Source of the DNA: an uncultured Lachnospiraceae bacterium | Lineage (GTDB): Bacteria; Bacillota; Clostridia; Lachnospirales; Lachnospiraceae | DNA length: 64,000 nt | Direction of reading: 5' to 3' | Assembly: GCA_947628705.1 (NCBI GenBank) | Contig: CANRAZ010000005.1 | Span: 1 to 64,000 of the forward strand | Shown: positions 9,318 to 19,718 of the stretch, one piece after another | Layout of the letters: each line of letters opens with the position of its first letter | Position numbering within the stretch: the first letter of the stretch is position 1 | Translations under genes and position numbers: made by a program | The notes under the pieces: generated by a model | Seen by the model: only the letters and a program-made list of their open reading frames with translations | Told to the model about the DNA's origin: nothing | Databases searched by the model: none

Positions 9318-11309
9318 TCAGTAGCTTACTTCAGAAACCGTAAAGGTAACAGCCACCTCATTTATATCCGAAAGCTCAACCCCGCTTATCTTATAGTCGC
9401 TGCCATTCATTTCGTATTCGGTTATAAGCTCAGTTCCAAGCACCCATTCGTTAAGCAGGCAGAAATCAAGCTGCTTATTTCCGTTAATCATTCCTGCATC
9501 CTTGTAAGAGCCCTTAAGAGTAAGCTCGGTTCCGTTTACCGTAACGCTGTCAATGCTTGCCGTACAGGACTTTGCCAGCGTCTGCTCAATTATGCCGTCC
9601 TGAACCTGAACGTCCTTAATGTAGAAGGAGCCGATGTGTTCAAGGTTGTCCTTTGTCACATTCATTTTAAGCGTATATGTACCCGGCTCTTTGATTGCTA
9701 TGCTTTCATCTCCTGCACAGGTCTGCCAGCCCTTTGTTTCAAGAAGGTAAAGCTTTACGTTTGTCTGCTTCGGAGCCTCTACGGTTACCTTACACTCTGC
9801 TTTGGCAGTACCGCACATTGCGGTAATCGTACAGGTGCCTTCGGTTTGCGGATAAATAACCCCATCCTTTGAAACAGTGGCAACCGAATAATCGTCGGAA
9901 GTCCACACTGCCGATTCTCCGGTATCCGTTTTAGCGGCAACAGCATGAGGCTCCGAGGCAGCCTCAAGCGTAACCTCCGTTTCGGAAAGCTCTATGCTCG
10001 ACGCATTTCCCTCCGCCTTCTGCTCGTCGCTGTAAACGCCTACGATTGCGTTTACAATGTCGGGATGGGTAACCGTATAATTGGAACGGTTAAAAAGCGC
10101 AAAACCGTATTTGCCGTTATAGCCGTTATCCCAATAAACAGGTATGCATCCGTACTTCTTTGCTGTCTGACAAACCGTCCTGCAGAAATATGCACGGAAA
10201 TAATCGCTGTTTTCATCAGCCTTACTCTTATCAATTGCGCCGTATTCGCCAATTATTACAGGATAACCCTTTGAAACGAAAGCATCGTTCAGCTTCTTAA
10301 ACTGCTGCTCCAAAAACGCTTCCTCGCCCCAGTTGGCCGTCTTGGCGCTGTCAGCGTCCACGCCCCACTGTGTTGCATCGTCGGTCTCTCCGCCGCAGAA
10401 GCTCCACGGATCGTAGTAATGAACCGAAACCATAACTCTGTGCTCGCCCGACGGTATATCCTTGCTTAAATAAGAGTCGTCCGGTATCTTGAAATTTTCA
10501 TTTGAAGCTGTTTCATCAATATTTGTGTTATAGCCCGGTATCAGAACCCAGCGCCTGTCATTGTTTCCGCCTGTCTGACGGATTGCGTCAAGGAAGGTCT
10601 GGTTGTAAGCGTTTATGTTCTTGTACATCTCAGGCGTGCAGGTTCCGTGCGCGCCTATTTCATTCATCGATTCAAAAATAAGGCGTTCGTCATAATCTTT
10701 AAAATATTCGGCAATCTGCGTCCACACTGCCGAATACTTTTCAAGTATCGGAGCCTGATCTGCCTCGTCCGGCAGAAGCCAGCCGCCCTGTACGCTTTTA
10801 TATCCGTCGCCGTGTATGTTAATGAGCACAAACATATCCTCGGCTATACACATGTCGACAACCTGCTTGACTCTTTCAAGCCATTTCTCGTCAATTTCAT
10901 AATTATTCGCATCATCGATTTTTCCAAGGTAAGAAACCGGAACGCGCACCGTCTTAAAACCGCTCTCTTTTACAAGCTTGATAAGTTCAGGCGTAATAAA
11001 CGTCGACTGCCATGCAATTTCACTCGGCATTCCTCCGGAGCTTGCTTCGAGCTGATTTCCCACATTCCAGCCTGCTTCCATTGCCTCTGTTATTGCCGCA
11101 GCATCAAACTCGTCCCAGTCTGCCGAAGGGCCTGCGGACCCGCCGCCGTTTTCATCATTACCTGAAGGCGTCTGTCCCGCCGTGCCGGTGGGCGCAGCCG
11201 AAGGATTTTCCTTTCCTCCGTCGCCGTCCTTGCCGCCGCAGGCTGCAACAGAAACCGCCATAAGAAGAACAAGTAAAAGAGCCGTTGCTTTCTTTGCCAA
11301 TAATTTCAT
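9318..11309 (-). CDS. Secreted lipoprotein glycoside hydrolase family 5 (endoglucanase-like) with Ig-like (BIG2) domain and C-terminal accessory domain
   Basis: Lipobox AVSVAACGG; GWNVGNQLEA, FESMNEIG, VIIGEYGAID; BIG2-like region IELSETEVTLEA...GVIYPQTEGTCTITA. Confidence 0.88.
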   Translation of the reverse strand: MKLLAKKATALLLVLLMAVSVAACGGKDGDGGKENPSAAPTGTAGQTPSGNDENGGGSAGPSADWDEFDAAAITEAMEAGWNVGNQLEASSGGMPSEIAWQSTFITPELIKLVKESGFKTVRVPVSYLGKIDDANNYEIDEKWLERVKQVVDMCIAEDMFVLINIHGDGYKSVQGGWLLPDEADQAPILEKYSAVWTQIAEYFKDYDERLIFESMNEIGAHGTCTPEMYKNINAYNQTFLDAIRQTGGNNDRRWVLIPGYNTNIDETASNENFKIPDDSYLSKDIPSGEHRVMVSVHYYDPWSFCGGETDDATQWGVDADSAKTANWGEEAFLEQQFKKLNDAFVSKGYPVIIGEYGAIDKSKADENSDYFRAYFCRTVCQTAKKYGCIPVYWDNGYNGKYGFALFNRSNYTVTHPDIVNAIVGVYSDEQKAEGNASSIELSETEVTLEAASEPHAVAAKTDTGESAVWTSDDYSVATVSKDGVIYPQTEGTCTITAMCGTAKAECKVTVEAPKQTNVKLYLLETKGWQTCAGDESIAIKEPGTYTLKMNVTKDNLEHIGSFYIKDVQVQDGIIEQTLAKSCTASIDSVTVNGTELTLKGSYKDAGMINGNKQLDFCLLNEWVLGTELITEYEMNGSDYKISGVELSDINEVAVTFTVSEVSY

Positions 11310-11510
11310 AATTTCTCCATTTCTTTAATTTGCATAAATTAGATTTTAACTGTACTGTAAGCACAAAATATCATATTTGATTTTTTCTGTCAACAATATT
11401 ACGGCAGCTTTAAAATCAATACCGTAACGGACTGCCTATTTTTTTTACTAAGGTGTCATATATTACTTAACCGCATAGGATAAATAGAGTACCTTTTAAC
11501 AGGAGCCAAT

Positions 11511-11765
11511 ATGTATTACCAGAGAAATTACGGCAATTACGGTAACCGCTACGGCGGCGGTTATCACAACTACAGCGCGCAGAATTCTATGATGCCTCAT
11601 CAGCAGCGGAAAAATCCAAAAGCTGAATCCTGCGATACGCCAAAAGAATTTCCTCTTGCCATGGGCTATGTGCCTTGGCAGACATGGGGCAACCTTTACG
11701 ATCCTTGTGAAGCGCTTGCTCAGGGAACCATATTTAAAGATTTGAACTTTAAATTCTGCGGCTGA
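11511..11765 (+). CDS. cotJA: Spore coat associated protein CotJA
   Basis: PLAMGYVPWQTWGNLYDPCEALAQGTIFKDLNFKFCG is the CotJA signature. Confidence 0.9.
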   Translation: MYYQRNYGNYGNRYGGGYHNYSAQNSMMPHQQRKNPKAESCDTPKEFPLAMGYVPWQTWGNLYDPCEALAQGTIFKDLNFKFCG

Positions 11766-11766
11766 T

Positions 11767-11820
11767 AAGAAAAAGGAGCGTCCGGGTACTGAAAAAATTT
11801 TCAGTCCCGTTACGCTCCTT
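11767..11820 (-). terminator. Intrinsic terminator downstream of the lipoprotein gene
   Basis: AAGGAGCGT...ACGCTCCTT long imperfect hairpin with T-run on the minus strand. Confidence 0.65.
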
Positions 11821-11883
11821 ACCGATTGCAATTTAACTGATCAAAACTATTTTGTTCCGTTACCGTTTACGGCTAAATTCCTT

Positions 11884-13479
11884 TTACTTTACCGCTACAG
11901 ATGTAACGGCTCCTATAATTTCATCTTCGGAGAAATCACTGTCTGCGAAATAATAGAGGTCGTACTCCGCACATACATTTTCTCCGCAGTCAAAGAAATA
12001 ATGATATTCGGTAAAGCCTTCGGTTTCAGTATCTATCTGAAAGCCGAATCCGTCTAATCCGTTTATCACAGCCTCGCCGTTCTGAAGCAATGAATCCTCG
12101 TCATACTCTTTGTAGAAATCCATCATCTCTTCATACAGTTCTTCCGCGCCGGAATCCCAGATGCTTACATCAATTTCAGACTGCGAACCGTCTGTGGCAA
12201 GAAAATCGACCTCATACATCGATTCATCCACATCGGAGCCTTCAAGTACTGAGTTATCATAATTTATGACAAGCGTCTTTCCGTCTTCCATCGGCAGCTC
12301 CACAGCGTTTGAATTTCCGAAATCATAGTCAGGCTCATCGTCGTCACCGTCCGGAACAAAGTCAGGAACATCCTCACTCGTCAAATCGCCTATTTCCTGA
12401 ATAAGCTCAGGATTATCAACGAGGTACTGAACTATTTCAGTAAGAGAAGCAGCATTTTCAGGGACGCCTACCTTAACGCTGTCGTCACCCTTTATGGCAT
12501 AGCTGAAATCTATTTTTACGTCCTCGCCGTAGGTGAATTCAAAATCAACTGAGAAATCGCTTTCCCCGGCAGTTACCTCCAGCTTTGTTATCATGTCGTT
12601 CCCTTCAAGCGCTTTTTGAATGTCTTCGACGGTAAGAGCCTCAACGGATTCCGCTATTTTTTCAAAGCCCTTAAAAAGATTTACCTCTGTTTCAGCGATA
12701 TCCATCTCATCGACAGCTGTTTTTAGATTTTCAATAAAATCATCTGTTATCGGAATTTCAAGCAATTTTGCCGCTTCCACAACATCATCTGAAACATCAT
12801 CTATCAAGTCCTTAAGGTACTGTCTTAAATCATCGGGATCAGTCTGCTTAAAGCACTCTTCAATGGCGTTTTTATTTTCATCTATGTATTTAACGGAAGC
12901 CTTAAGACCCTTCTCATAATCCTCCGCTGTTTCAAGAGTAAGCGTTAAAGCATCGCCGTCCTTTTTTGGCTTACTAACAAAAAACGCCTTGAATATCTCT
13001 TCAAGATGCTTGTCAAAACCGTTTACAGTGATGAAATCCGGAAGAAGAATTCCATAGCTTCCGATTTCGGAGTCAGTGTCAAAATAAGCCTTTAACAATG
13101 AATCAAGATCCAAATAGAGCTTACCGTCAGCAGCAGTGACCAGATTTTCTGCCTTCAAATCCACGTTCTGCCCCTCCGCAGACGCCAAGGTTGAAAATCC
13201 GCTGCTCCAATTTTTTCCGTCACGCACACCGCTTGCTTTAATAACTGCGCTTGACTCTTCTCCATTATCCTTCACACTCATGTTGAACTCTAAATCAAAC
13301 TTGCCCTTGCTGTAATCCTTCGCCTTTTTCAGGCTTGCCCAGACGTCGGCGGCTGTAAGGTTTTCGGCATCTGCTCCTGCCTGTTCCGTTTTGTCCTTGT
13401 CTTTCTTTCCGCATGCTGCAAGTGAGAAAATGAGTATGACAGTCAAAAGAAGAGCAATTATTTTTTTAAATTTTTTCAT
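11884..13479 (-). CDS. Putative lipoprotein (paralogue of 13770..15035)
   Basis: Lipobox IFSLAACGKKDKDK; long acidic secreted-type sequence. Confidence 0.7.
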   Translation of the reverse strand: MKKFKKIIALLLTVILIFSLAACGKKDKDKTEQAGADAENLTAADVWASLKKAKDYSKGKFDLEFNMSVKDNGEESSAVIKASGVRDGKNWSSGFSTLASAEGQNVDLKAENLVTAADGKLYLDLDSLLKAYFDTDSEIGSYGILLPDFITVNGFDKHLEEIFKAFFVSKPKKDGDALTLTLETAEDYEKGLKASVKYIDENKNAIEECFKQTDPDDLRQYLKDLIDDVSDDVVEAAKLLEIPITDDFIENLKTAVDEMDIAETEVNLFKGFEKIAESVEALTVEDIQKALEGNDMITKLEVTAGESDFSVDFEFTYGEDVKIDFSYAIKGDDSVKVGVPENAASLTEIVQYLVDNPELIQEIGDLTSEDVPDFVPDGDDDEPDYDFGNSNAVELPMEDGKTLVINYDNSVLEGSDVDESMYEVDFLATDGSQSEIDVSIWDSGAEELYEEMMDFYKEYDEDSLLQNGEAVINGLDGFGFQIDTETEGFTEYHYFFDCGENVCAEYDLYYFADSDFSEDEIIGAVTSVAVK

Positions 13480-13661
13480 GTTCTATTCCTTTCTCAAAGT
13501 TTATTAATCCGGCGTAACTCTTTTAAGCTGCCGCACTTGCGCTAAATCTGCCGCGAGCCTGCAATCGTCTTAAAAGAATGACCCTGCCTGCAATTTGATT
13601 TTATCATAAGCCTCGCTAAAAGTAAACATTAGGCTAAAAATCAAAAACCGTACAAATGATG

Positions 13662-13698
13662 ACAAAAACGGCTTCCTGCAGCAAAGTGCCGGAAGCCG
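13662..13698 (-). terminator. Intrinsic terminator downstream of the second lipoprotein gene
   Basis: CGGCTTCC...GGAAGCCG stem followed by TTTTTG on the minus strand. Confidence 0.65.
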
Positions 13699-13769
13699 CT
13701 CTTTTTGAACAAATTTTTTAAGCTGTCATGGAACCGTCCCATGCGATCAAGGATTATGATAATGTCAGA

Positions 13770-15035
13770 TTACTCTAACCCCAAATCTCCCATGAGCTCC
13801 TGCATTCCCTGAAGTATCTCCTGAAGCTTATCAGGATTCGACTCAACATATTCATAGACGCTTGTAATTGTGGCTACGTCTGAAGGAGCCTTTACGGAAA
13901 CCGAAGAATCAGCCTCAAACGTATACTTAATGGACATGCTCATCTTTTCGCCGTCCATTTCCATAGCGAAGTTTCCGTCAACAACATACTTGTCAGCATC
14001 TGCGGTAATGCTGAACTTAAGAGCCATTCCTGCCTCATCGATTTCTTTCTGAAGCTCTGCGGCATCAATGCTCTCAAGCTGTTCCTTAAGACCTTCAAGG
14101 TCAGCATCCTCAAAAACATCAACGTCGCCTACATCAGTCATGGAATCAAGCTGGCTGGAATACTGTTCAACCATTGCATCGATCATCTCATCTGTGATTT
14201 CCGTGTCAAGCTTATTGCCAAGCTTCTTGATGTCGTCACGGTAGTACTCAACAAGCGTGTTAAAATACTCTTTAACATCAACCGAAGAGCTGCTGTTTAT
14301 GATCTCGTTGAACGCATCTTTATTGTTTATAAGGTAATCAACAGTGCCGGTCATGAATGAAATATACTGCTCTGCTTCCTTTACCTCAACAGTAAACGTA
14401 TTGCCGTCCTTTTTAACTTCGATGTCGCCTAAAGCAGCCTTAAGGAGTCCGTCCGAGAAATCCTTAGCCTTTTTCTGAGTTTCTTCACTAATACTCATAT
14501 CCTTCTTAGGAAGAGGAATTGCAAAGGAACCTGCATCTGTTGAAACCTTTGAGATAGCCTCAACGATTGCATCAATGTCAATGTAAGCCTTGTCGTCAGC
14601 GACTGTAATGATATCGCTTGCACTCCACTTTATTGCGGTTCCGTCAACATTTGCATCGACGCCGATTCCCGTGGTCATGTCGCTGCCGTCCAGCTTTCCG
14701 CTCATGCTGACGCTTCCTGAAGCTTTTACGTCTTCAACATCGGCGTCAAAGGAGACCTCCACCTTATAGTCGCCCTTTGTGTACTCGGTCGCAAGGCCGA
14801 TTGCATCATAGATCGTCTCAACGTCCTCTACCTTTGCTCCCGGACCGCCTGTTTCCTTGTCGTTATCCTTTTTTCCACTATCTTTGCCGCACGCTGTAAG
14901 CGCAAGCACCATTACGGTGACCATTAAAAGGCAAAGAAAACGTTTAAATTTGGTCATTTTACCTCCATTCTGCAGTTTGTACTGCCAAAAGACCATTCTT
15001 ATTACCCGATTATACCGGTGCAGGCATAACTGCAC
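13770..15035 (-). CDS. Putative lipoprotein; likely start at internal MTKFKRFLCLLMVTVMVLALTACGK
   Basis: Signal peptide with lipobox at internal Met; similar composition and layout to the 11884..13479 product. Confidence 0.7.
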   Translation of the reverse strand: MQLCLHRYNRVIRMVFWQYKLQNGGKMTKFKRFLCLLMVTVMVLALTACGKDSGKKDNDKETGGPGAKVEDVETIYDAIGLATEYTKGDYKVEVSFDADVEDVKASGSVSMSGKLDGSDMTTGIGVDANVDGTAIKWSASDIITVADDKAYIDIDAIVEAISKVSTDAGSFAIPLPKKDMSISEETQKKAKDFSDGLLKAALGDIEVKKDGNTFTVEVKEAEQYISFMTGTVDYLINNKDAFNEIINSSSSVDVKEYFNTLVEYYRDDIKKLGNKLDTEITDEMIDAMVEQYSSQLDSMTDVGDVDVFEDADLEGLKEQLESIDAAELQKEIDEAGMALKFSITADADKYVVDGNFAMEMDGEKMSMSIKYTFEADSSVSVKAPSDVATITSVYEYVESNPDKLQEILQGMQELMGDLGLE

Positions 15036-15216
15036 CTGCTACATGGCGTAATATACTCTAAATTTTATTCTTTGTCAAGATTTAATAATATTTTAATAAA
15101 TTTTGACATTTTTACTTCCTAAGTAAGTTTTTTACTGTCTTCAAGGTTTTTCATTGCTTCCAAGGATTTTTACTGCATGCAGGATTTTTCACTGCCTTTC
15201 GAGATTAAATCAGGCT

Positions 15217-17298
15217 TTAGTAAACCTTTATATTTTTACAGTCCTTAATCATTACAGGTATGATATCAAGCGGCGCAGGCACCTTGATCCTCCGTCCGCC
15301 CTCATAAATTTTACCAGTATAGGCATCCTTCCACGACGCTCCCTCCGGAAGGTAAAGCTCACGCTCTACAGCGCCCTCCTCCATAACGGGAGCCACAAGG
15401 AGATCGGGGCCGAACATATATTCATCCTCAACATTCCAGCTTTCCTTGTCGCTGAAAAAATCATAGAATACAGGCCTCATTATCGGAGTTCCGTTTTCGC
15501 TTGCGGTTTTCATGCCCTCTCTTATGTAATCGCGGAGATTCTCTCTTATGAACAGGAATTTCTTCATTATTTCATAATTTTCTTCACCGAAGCTCCAAAC
15601 CTCGTTGTCCTGACCGCTGGTAAGCTGACGAACCCCATTTATGAATTCTTCTTCTCTTTCATACCAAGGCGAACGCTCGCCATGCATACGGAATACGGGA
15701 CAGAAGCACCCCCATTCAAACCAACGCACAAGCAGTTCTCTGAATTTTTCGTCGGTTATAACGCCGCCGAGGAAGCCTCCTATATCCGAAGTCCACCACG
15801 GAATACCTGCAAGACACATGTTAAGCCCTGCCTGAAGCTGCTCACGCATTGAGCGGAAGGAAGAATAGATATCGCCTGACCACGTGAGGACTCCGTACTT
15901 CTGACTGCCTGCCCATGCACACCGCACAAGACTTAAAACGTCCTTTTCGCCCTCCGCCTTCAGTCCGTCGTAAAAGCCCTTTGCATAGCCCACAGGATAG
16001 ACGTTCGAGCACTGGATCGCAGGTCCGGCATAATAACGGTAGTTGTCAAAATCGTAAGGACCGTATTCCGGCTCCGCCTCATCGAGCCAGAAGCATTTTA
16101 TGCCGTATTTATAGTAGTTTTCCTTACATTTTTCCCAGACAAACTTCTGCGCGCCCGGATGCGTTGCATCGTAAAATACCGTGTTTCCCATCCATGTCAT
16201 ATGATTTCCGTTACCTCTGTCGGCGTTTACCAGCCAGCCGTTGGAAGCCATCTTGCCGAAGTTTTCGCTCTTCTCGTCAATTGTAGGCCAGACTGAAACA
16301 ACGGTTTCGATTCCCATTGATTTAAGCTCGTCCACCATAGCCTTCGGATTCGGCCAGTCTCTCGGCTCAAATTTAAAATCTCCCTGTCTTGTCCAGTGGA
16401 AAAAGTCAACCACTATGGCGTCCATCGGGAGTCCCCTGCGCTTATGCTCCCTTGCCACGGCAAGAAGCTCATCCTGAGTACGGTAACGAAGCTTGCACTG
16501 CCAATAGCCAAGGCCGAATTCGGGCATCATCGGAGTGCGCCCTGTCGCTGCGGAATAGTTTTCCTCAATATCCGCAGGCGTATCTCCTGCCGTTATAAAA
16601 TAATCCATCTTCTTTGTGCTTTTTGCGACCCATTCTGTCTTATTCGTTGCAAAGGTCGCAGTACCGATTGCAGGATTGTTCCAGAAGAATCCGTAGCCTC
16701 TGTTTGAGAGCATAAAAGGCACGCTCGCCTGAGAATTTCTGTGGCAAAGCTCAAGACACGCTCCCTTTTTGTCAAGGTTTTTTTCCTGATACTGACCCAT
16801 ACCGAAGATTTTTTCTCCGTCATATGCCTCAAAACGCACCGTAAGAGCATAATCGGAGCTTCCCTGAATCGGCTTAAGTTCTCTTCCCGTAACCCTGAGT
16901 GGCACGCAGTAACGGTTAATCCTGTCTCTCGTCCTCCAGTATTCCTCCGTAAGGACCTCTCCCTTGTCATTTAAAAAGCTGAGCCAGCCTTCCTCGTTGA
17001 CCCTGGCAGTGATCTTTCCGTTTTTAAGAGTTGCAACCGTTCCCTTTTGATGATACTGCGCCCACTCTTCTCCTGCGTACCATGGGTCGGTAACATCTGT
17101 CTCGGTAAATTTAATCTCAGAGTCCGTCTCCTCAACCTTCTCGGTAAGAGCCCAGTCATTTGCGTCCATATTCGCTTCCTTTGTCATTCTGACACGAAGC
17201 GAATCCCTTCCCCACGGCTCAATCCAAAGCTTTTCGGTTCCGTTTATTACAACCAGTCTTTTTCCGTCCTGAATATAGTCCACTTCATACCTCCGCAA
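15217..17298 (-). CDS. Glycoside hydrolase family 31 (alpha-xylosidase/alpha-glucosidase-like)
   Basis: KCFWLDEAEPEYG nucleophile region, GMGQYQEKNLDKKG, DIGGFLGG, PVFRMHGERSPWY. Confidence 0.92.
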   Translation of the reverse strand: MRRYEVDYIQDGKRLVVINGTEKLWIEPWGRDSLRVRMTKEANMDANDWALTEKVEETDSEIKFTETDVTDPWYAGEEWAQYHQKGTVATLKNGKITARVNEEGWLSFLNDKGEVLTEEYWRTRDRINRYCVPLRVTGRELKPIQGSSDYALTVRFEAYDGEKIFGMGQYQEKNLDKKGACLELCHRNSQASVPFMLSNRGYGFFWNNPAIGTATFATNKTEWVAKSTKKMDYFITAGDTPADIEENYSAATGRTPMMPEFGLGYWQCKLRYRTQDELLAVAREHKRRGLPMDAIVVDFFHWTRQGDFKFEPRDWPNPKAMVDELKSMGIETVVSVWPTIDEKSENFGKMASNGWLVNADRGNGNHMTWMGNTVFYDATHPGAQKFVWEKCKENYYKYGIKCFWLDEAEPEYGPYDFDNYRYYAGPAIQCSNVYPVGYAKGFYDGLKAEGEKDVLSLVRCAWAGSQKYGVLTWSGDIYSSFRSMREQLQAGLNMCLAGIPWWTSDIGGFLGGVITDEKFRELLVRWFEWGCFCPVFRMHGERSPWYEREEEFINGVRQLTSGQDNEVWSFGEENYEIMKKFLFIRENLRDYIREGMKTASENGTPIMRPVFYDFFSDKESWNVEDEYMFGPDLLVAPVMEEGAVERELYLPEGASWKDAYTGKIYEGGRRIKVPAPLDIIPVMIKDCKNIKVY

Positions 17299-17501
17299 TA
17301 AATCTTATTTAATTTCCTCGCGCTTTTTGTTTAAGCGTTCTTCTTCTGCTTGACCGCTCCGCTTCACAGCGCGGTCAAAAGCGGCCTAAGCCCGTTTGTT
17401 ATATCATAAAATATTATCCGCCGCTTTGCAAGCGGCAACGGCAGTAACTTTTGTAAAAAAACGGCATAATATGTAAAGAATAAATTTTCAGAGCCGAAAT
17501 T

Positions 17502-17759
17502 ATGCAATCAAGATGTGATTTGTTACTTCAGCTTAGTACCACCGGATTTGCCATGGATGACATACGGCTCTTCCTCGACACGCACCCCGGTGATACCAAA
17601 GCGATAGAACTCTTCAACGAGTATGCCAAGAACTATGCTGCCCTTGAGAAGGAATATACCGAAAATTATGCCGGTTTTACCTCCTATTGCAGCAATAACG
17701 ACTGTAATATGTGGGTATGGAACGACTACCCGATGCCATGGGAGGGGGATTGCAGATAA
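17502..17759 (+). CDS. cotJB: Spore coat protein CotJB
   Basis: LSTTGFAMDDIRLFLDTHPGDTKAIELF and WVWNDYPMPWEGDC, CotJB-like; stop overlaps the cotJC start (TAATG). Confidence 0.9.
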   Translation: MQSRCDLLLQLSTTGFAMDDIRLFLDTHPGDTKAIELFNEYAKNYAALEKEYTENYAGFTSYCSNNDCNMWVWNDYPMPWEGDCR

Positions 17760-18313
17760 TGTGGATTTATAAGAAAGCTCTTCAACATCCGGTCAACATA
17801 AGAGAATGTAATCCAAAGCTTGCTCAGGATATCTGCTCGCAATTCGGAGGACCTGACGGAGAACTCGGAGCATCGTTAAGATATCTCAGCCAGAGATATA
17901 CGATGCCTTACAAAGAAGTTTCGGGACTGATGACAGACATCGGCACAGAGGAACTCGCCCACATGGAAATCATCTGTACGATAATCTACCAGCTTACCAA
18001 AAACCTCACTCCCGAAGAAGTTGTTGCCAGCGGCTTCGACAAGTACTACATCGATCACACGACGGGCATCTATCCGGCCGCTGCAAACGGCATGCCTTTT
18101 ACTGCCGCTTATCTTCAGAGCAAAGGCGATCCTATCACTGATTTGTATGAGGATATGGCCGCTGAACAGAAGGCCCGCACGACCTATGACAATATCCTCC
18201 GTATCTGCAAGGATTACCCTGACGTAACAGAAGTGATAAAATTCCTCAGAGAAAGAGAGGTTGTTCATTTCCAACGCTTCGGTGAAGCGCGACAATCAAG
18301 GTGGAATGGATAG
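17759..18313 (+). CDS. cotJC: CotJC (spore-coat manganese-catalase family), 5' part; reading frame interrupted by an inserted element
   Basis: MWIYKKALQHPVNIRECNPKLAQDICSQFGGPDGELGASLRYLSQRYTMP...REREVVHFQRFGE; homology ends at 18285 and the frame terminates after a non-homologous ARQSRWNG tail. Confidence 0.93.
   Translation: MWIYKKALQHPVNIRECNPKLAQDICSQFGGPDGELGASLRYLSQRYTMPYKEVSGLMTDIGTEELAHMEIICTIIYQLTKNLTPEEVVASGFDKYYIDHTTGIYPAAANGMPFTAAYLQSKGDPITDLYEDMAAEQKARTTYDNILRICKDYPDVTEVIKFLREREVVHFQRFGEARQSRWNG
18280..18309 (+). other. attL-like junction: CGGTGA core plus inner arm ACAATCAAGGTGGAATGG
   Basis: Core CGGTGA (18280-18285) shared with 22332-22337; inner arm 18292-18309 is the inverted repeat of 22312-22329 (16/18). 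Confidence 0.85.
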
Positions 18314-18491
18314 GCGGAGCTGCTGACAAATATTTCATCTATTACCTTCGGACAAGCATATTCGACCGCGGACAAGCCATACTATCAAACAGAAAACTAT
18401 TCCGGAAAAATGACGGCGACACTACTTGACAAAGCGCTTATTCGGTGCTAAAGTAAAGTATAATTTATTTTAACACCGTTGGAGATTTGGA

Positions 18492-19718
18492 ATGGATTAT
18501 ATCAAACGAGATCTGGAACGAAAATTCCTTCACATGAGCGCCGCTTTCAAGGCGGTCATGGTCGTCGGCGCACGGCAGGTTGGCAAGTCCACCATGCTCA
18601 AGCATCTTGCCGAAGGTCAAAATCGAACCTATGTGACAATGGACGACACGCAGCTTCGCGCTTTCGCACAGACCGATCCGAAACTGTTTTTACAGACCTA
18701 TCAGCCCCCGCTCCTTATTGACGAGGTGCAAAAGGCGCCGGAGCTTTTTGAGGAGATCAAGATCCTTTGCGATGAAAACGACGCGCGCGGGCAGTTCTGG
18801 CTGACGGGTTCGCAGAGCAAAAAGCTTGTTAAAAAAGCAGGCGACTCTCTCGCCGGCCGGCTTTGTATTTTAAAAATGTACAGTCTGTCCGCAAGAGAAA
18901 AGCTCTGCGTCGACCCGGCAGGTGAACTTGACTTTTCTCTTCAATCTTTGACGGCTCGCAAAAAACTGTTCGGGCAGAATCATATCCTTACGACCTTTGA
19001 AAACATCTGGCGCGGCGGACTTCCCGACGTGCAGGAAAAGGACGAGGAGCAGTTGGGCGAGTATTTCAATTCCTATATTGAAACATACCTCATGCGGGAC
19101 GCGGTGGACGATTACGGAATTGCCGATACCGAGGGCTTTCGCAAATTTTTGCGCGCTTGCGCCGCTTTTACGGGGCAGCTTGTCAATTACAACGACCTCG
19201 GTGCTTCTGCCGGCGTGTCCGGCGTGACGGCAAAGGAATGGGTAAAGGTTTTGCAGTCGATGGGGATCATCTTTCTGCTGGAACCATATGCCTCCAACGA
19301 GTTGAAACGCCTGACTAAAACACCGAAGCTGTATTTTTGCGATACCGGCTTTTGTGCGTATCTGTCCTCATGGACAACGCGGGACGTGTTGATGAACGGT
19401 GCGGCCAGCGGGCACTATTATGAAAATTATGTAATTGCCGAACTGCTGCGCCACTACGCATATGGCAAGAACAAGGTCAATTTGAATTATTATCGGGACA
19501 ACAAGATGAGAGAGATCGACCTGATCATCGAGGAGAACGGTGTTCTTCACCCTGTGGAGATCAAAAAAGCCAGCGCGCCCGACAAAAGTGCGGCAAAATC
19601 CTTTTCCGTACTGAAAAGCGCCGAACGTACTGTCGGTACCGGCGCCGTGATCTGTATGTCAGACATCGTGCTCCCGCTGGATGAAAATGCGCTGATCGTC
19701 CCGTCGAATCTGATTTGA
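18492..19718 (+). CDS. AAA ATPase with C-terminal DUF4143 (element cargo)
   Basis: VVGARQVGKSTMLKHLA Walker A, LLIDEVQKAPELFEEIK, LTGSQSKKL, C-terminal EIDLIIEENGVLHPVEIKK. Confidence 0.85.
   Translation: MDYIKRDLERKFLHMSAAFKAVMVVGARQVGKSTMLKHLAEGQNRTYVTMDDTQLRAFAQTDPKLFLQTYQPPLLIDEVQKAPELFEEIKILCDENDARGQFWLTGSQSKKLVKKAGDSLAGRLCILKMYSLSAREKLCVDPAGELDFSLQSLTARKKLFGQNHILTTFENIWRGGLPDVQEKDEEQLGEYFNSYIETYLMRDAVDDYGIADTEGFRKFLRACAAFTGQLVNYNDLGASAGVSGVTAKEWVKVLQSMGIIFLLEPYASNELKRLTKTPKLYFCDTGFCAYLSSWTTRDVLMNGAASGHYYENYVIAELLRHYAYGKNKVNLNYYRDNKMREIDLIIEENGVLHPVEIKKASAPDKSAAKSFSVLKSAERTVGTGAVICMSDIVLPLDENALIVPSNLI

Noticed and set aside
11451-11482. Mother-cell sigma (SigE/SigK) promoter upstream of cotJA (TCATATAT...CATAGGATA)
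   Set aside because: The elements resemble the consensus but the spacing is shorter than typical, so not called as a feature.
17299-17501. Whole cotJA-cotJB interval as a second inserted element
   Set aside because: The genes between cotJA and cotJB are ordinary metabolic/lipoprotein genes with no recombinase, repeats or split coding sequence.
17711-17758. Upstream start for the cotJC ORF as listed in the ORF track
   Set aside because: The segment overlaps cotJB; the conserved CotJC start MWIYKKALQHPVNIRE is at 17759, overlapping the cotJB stop as TAATG.
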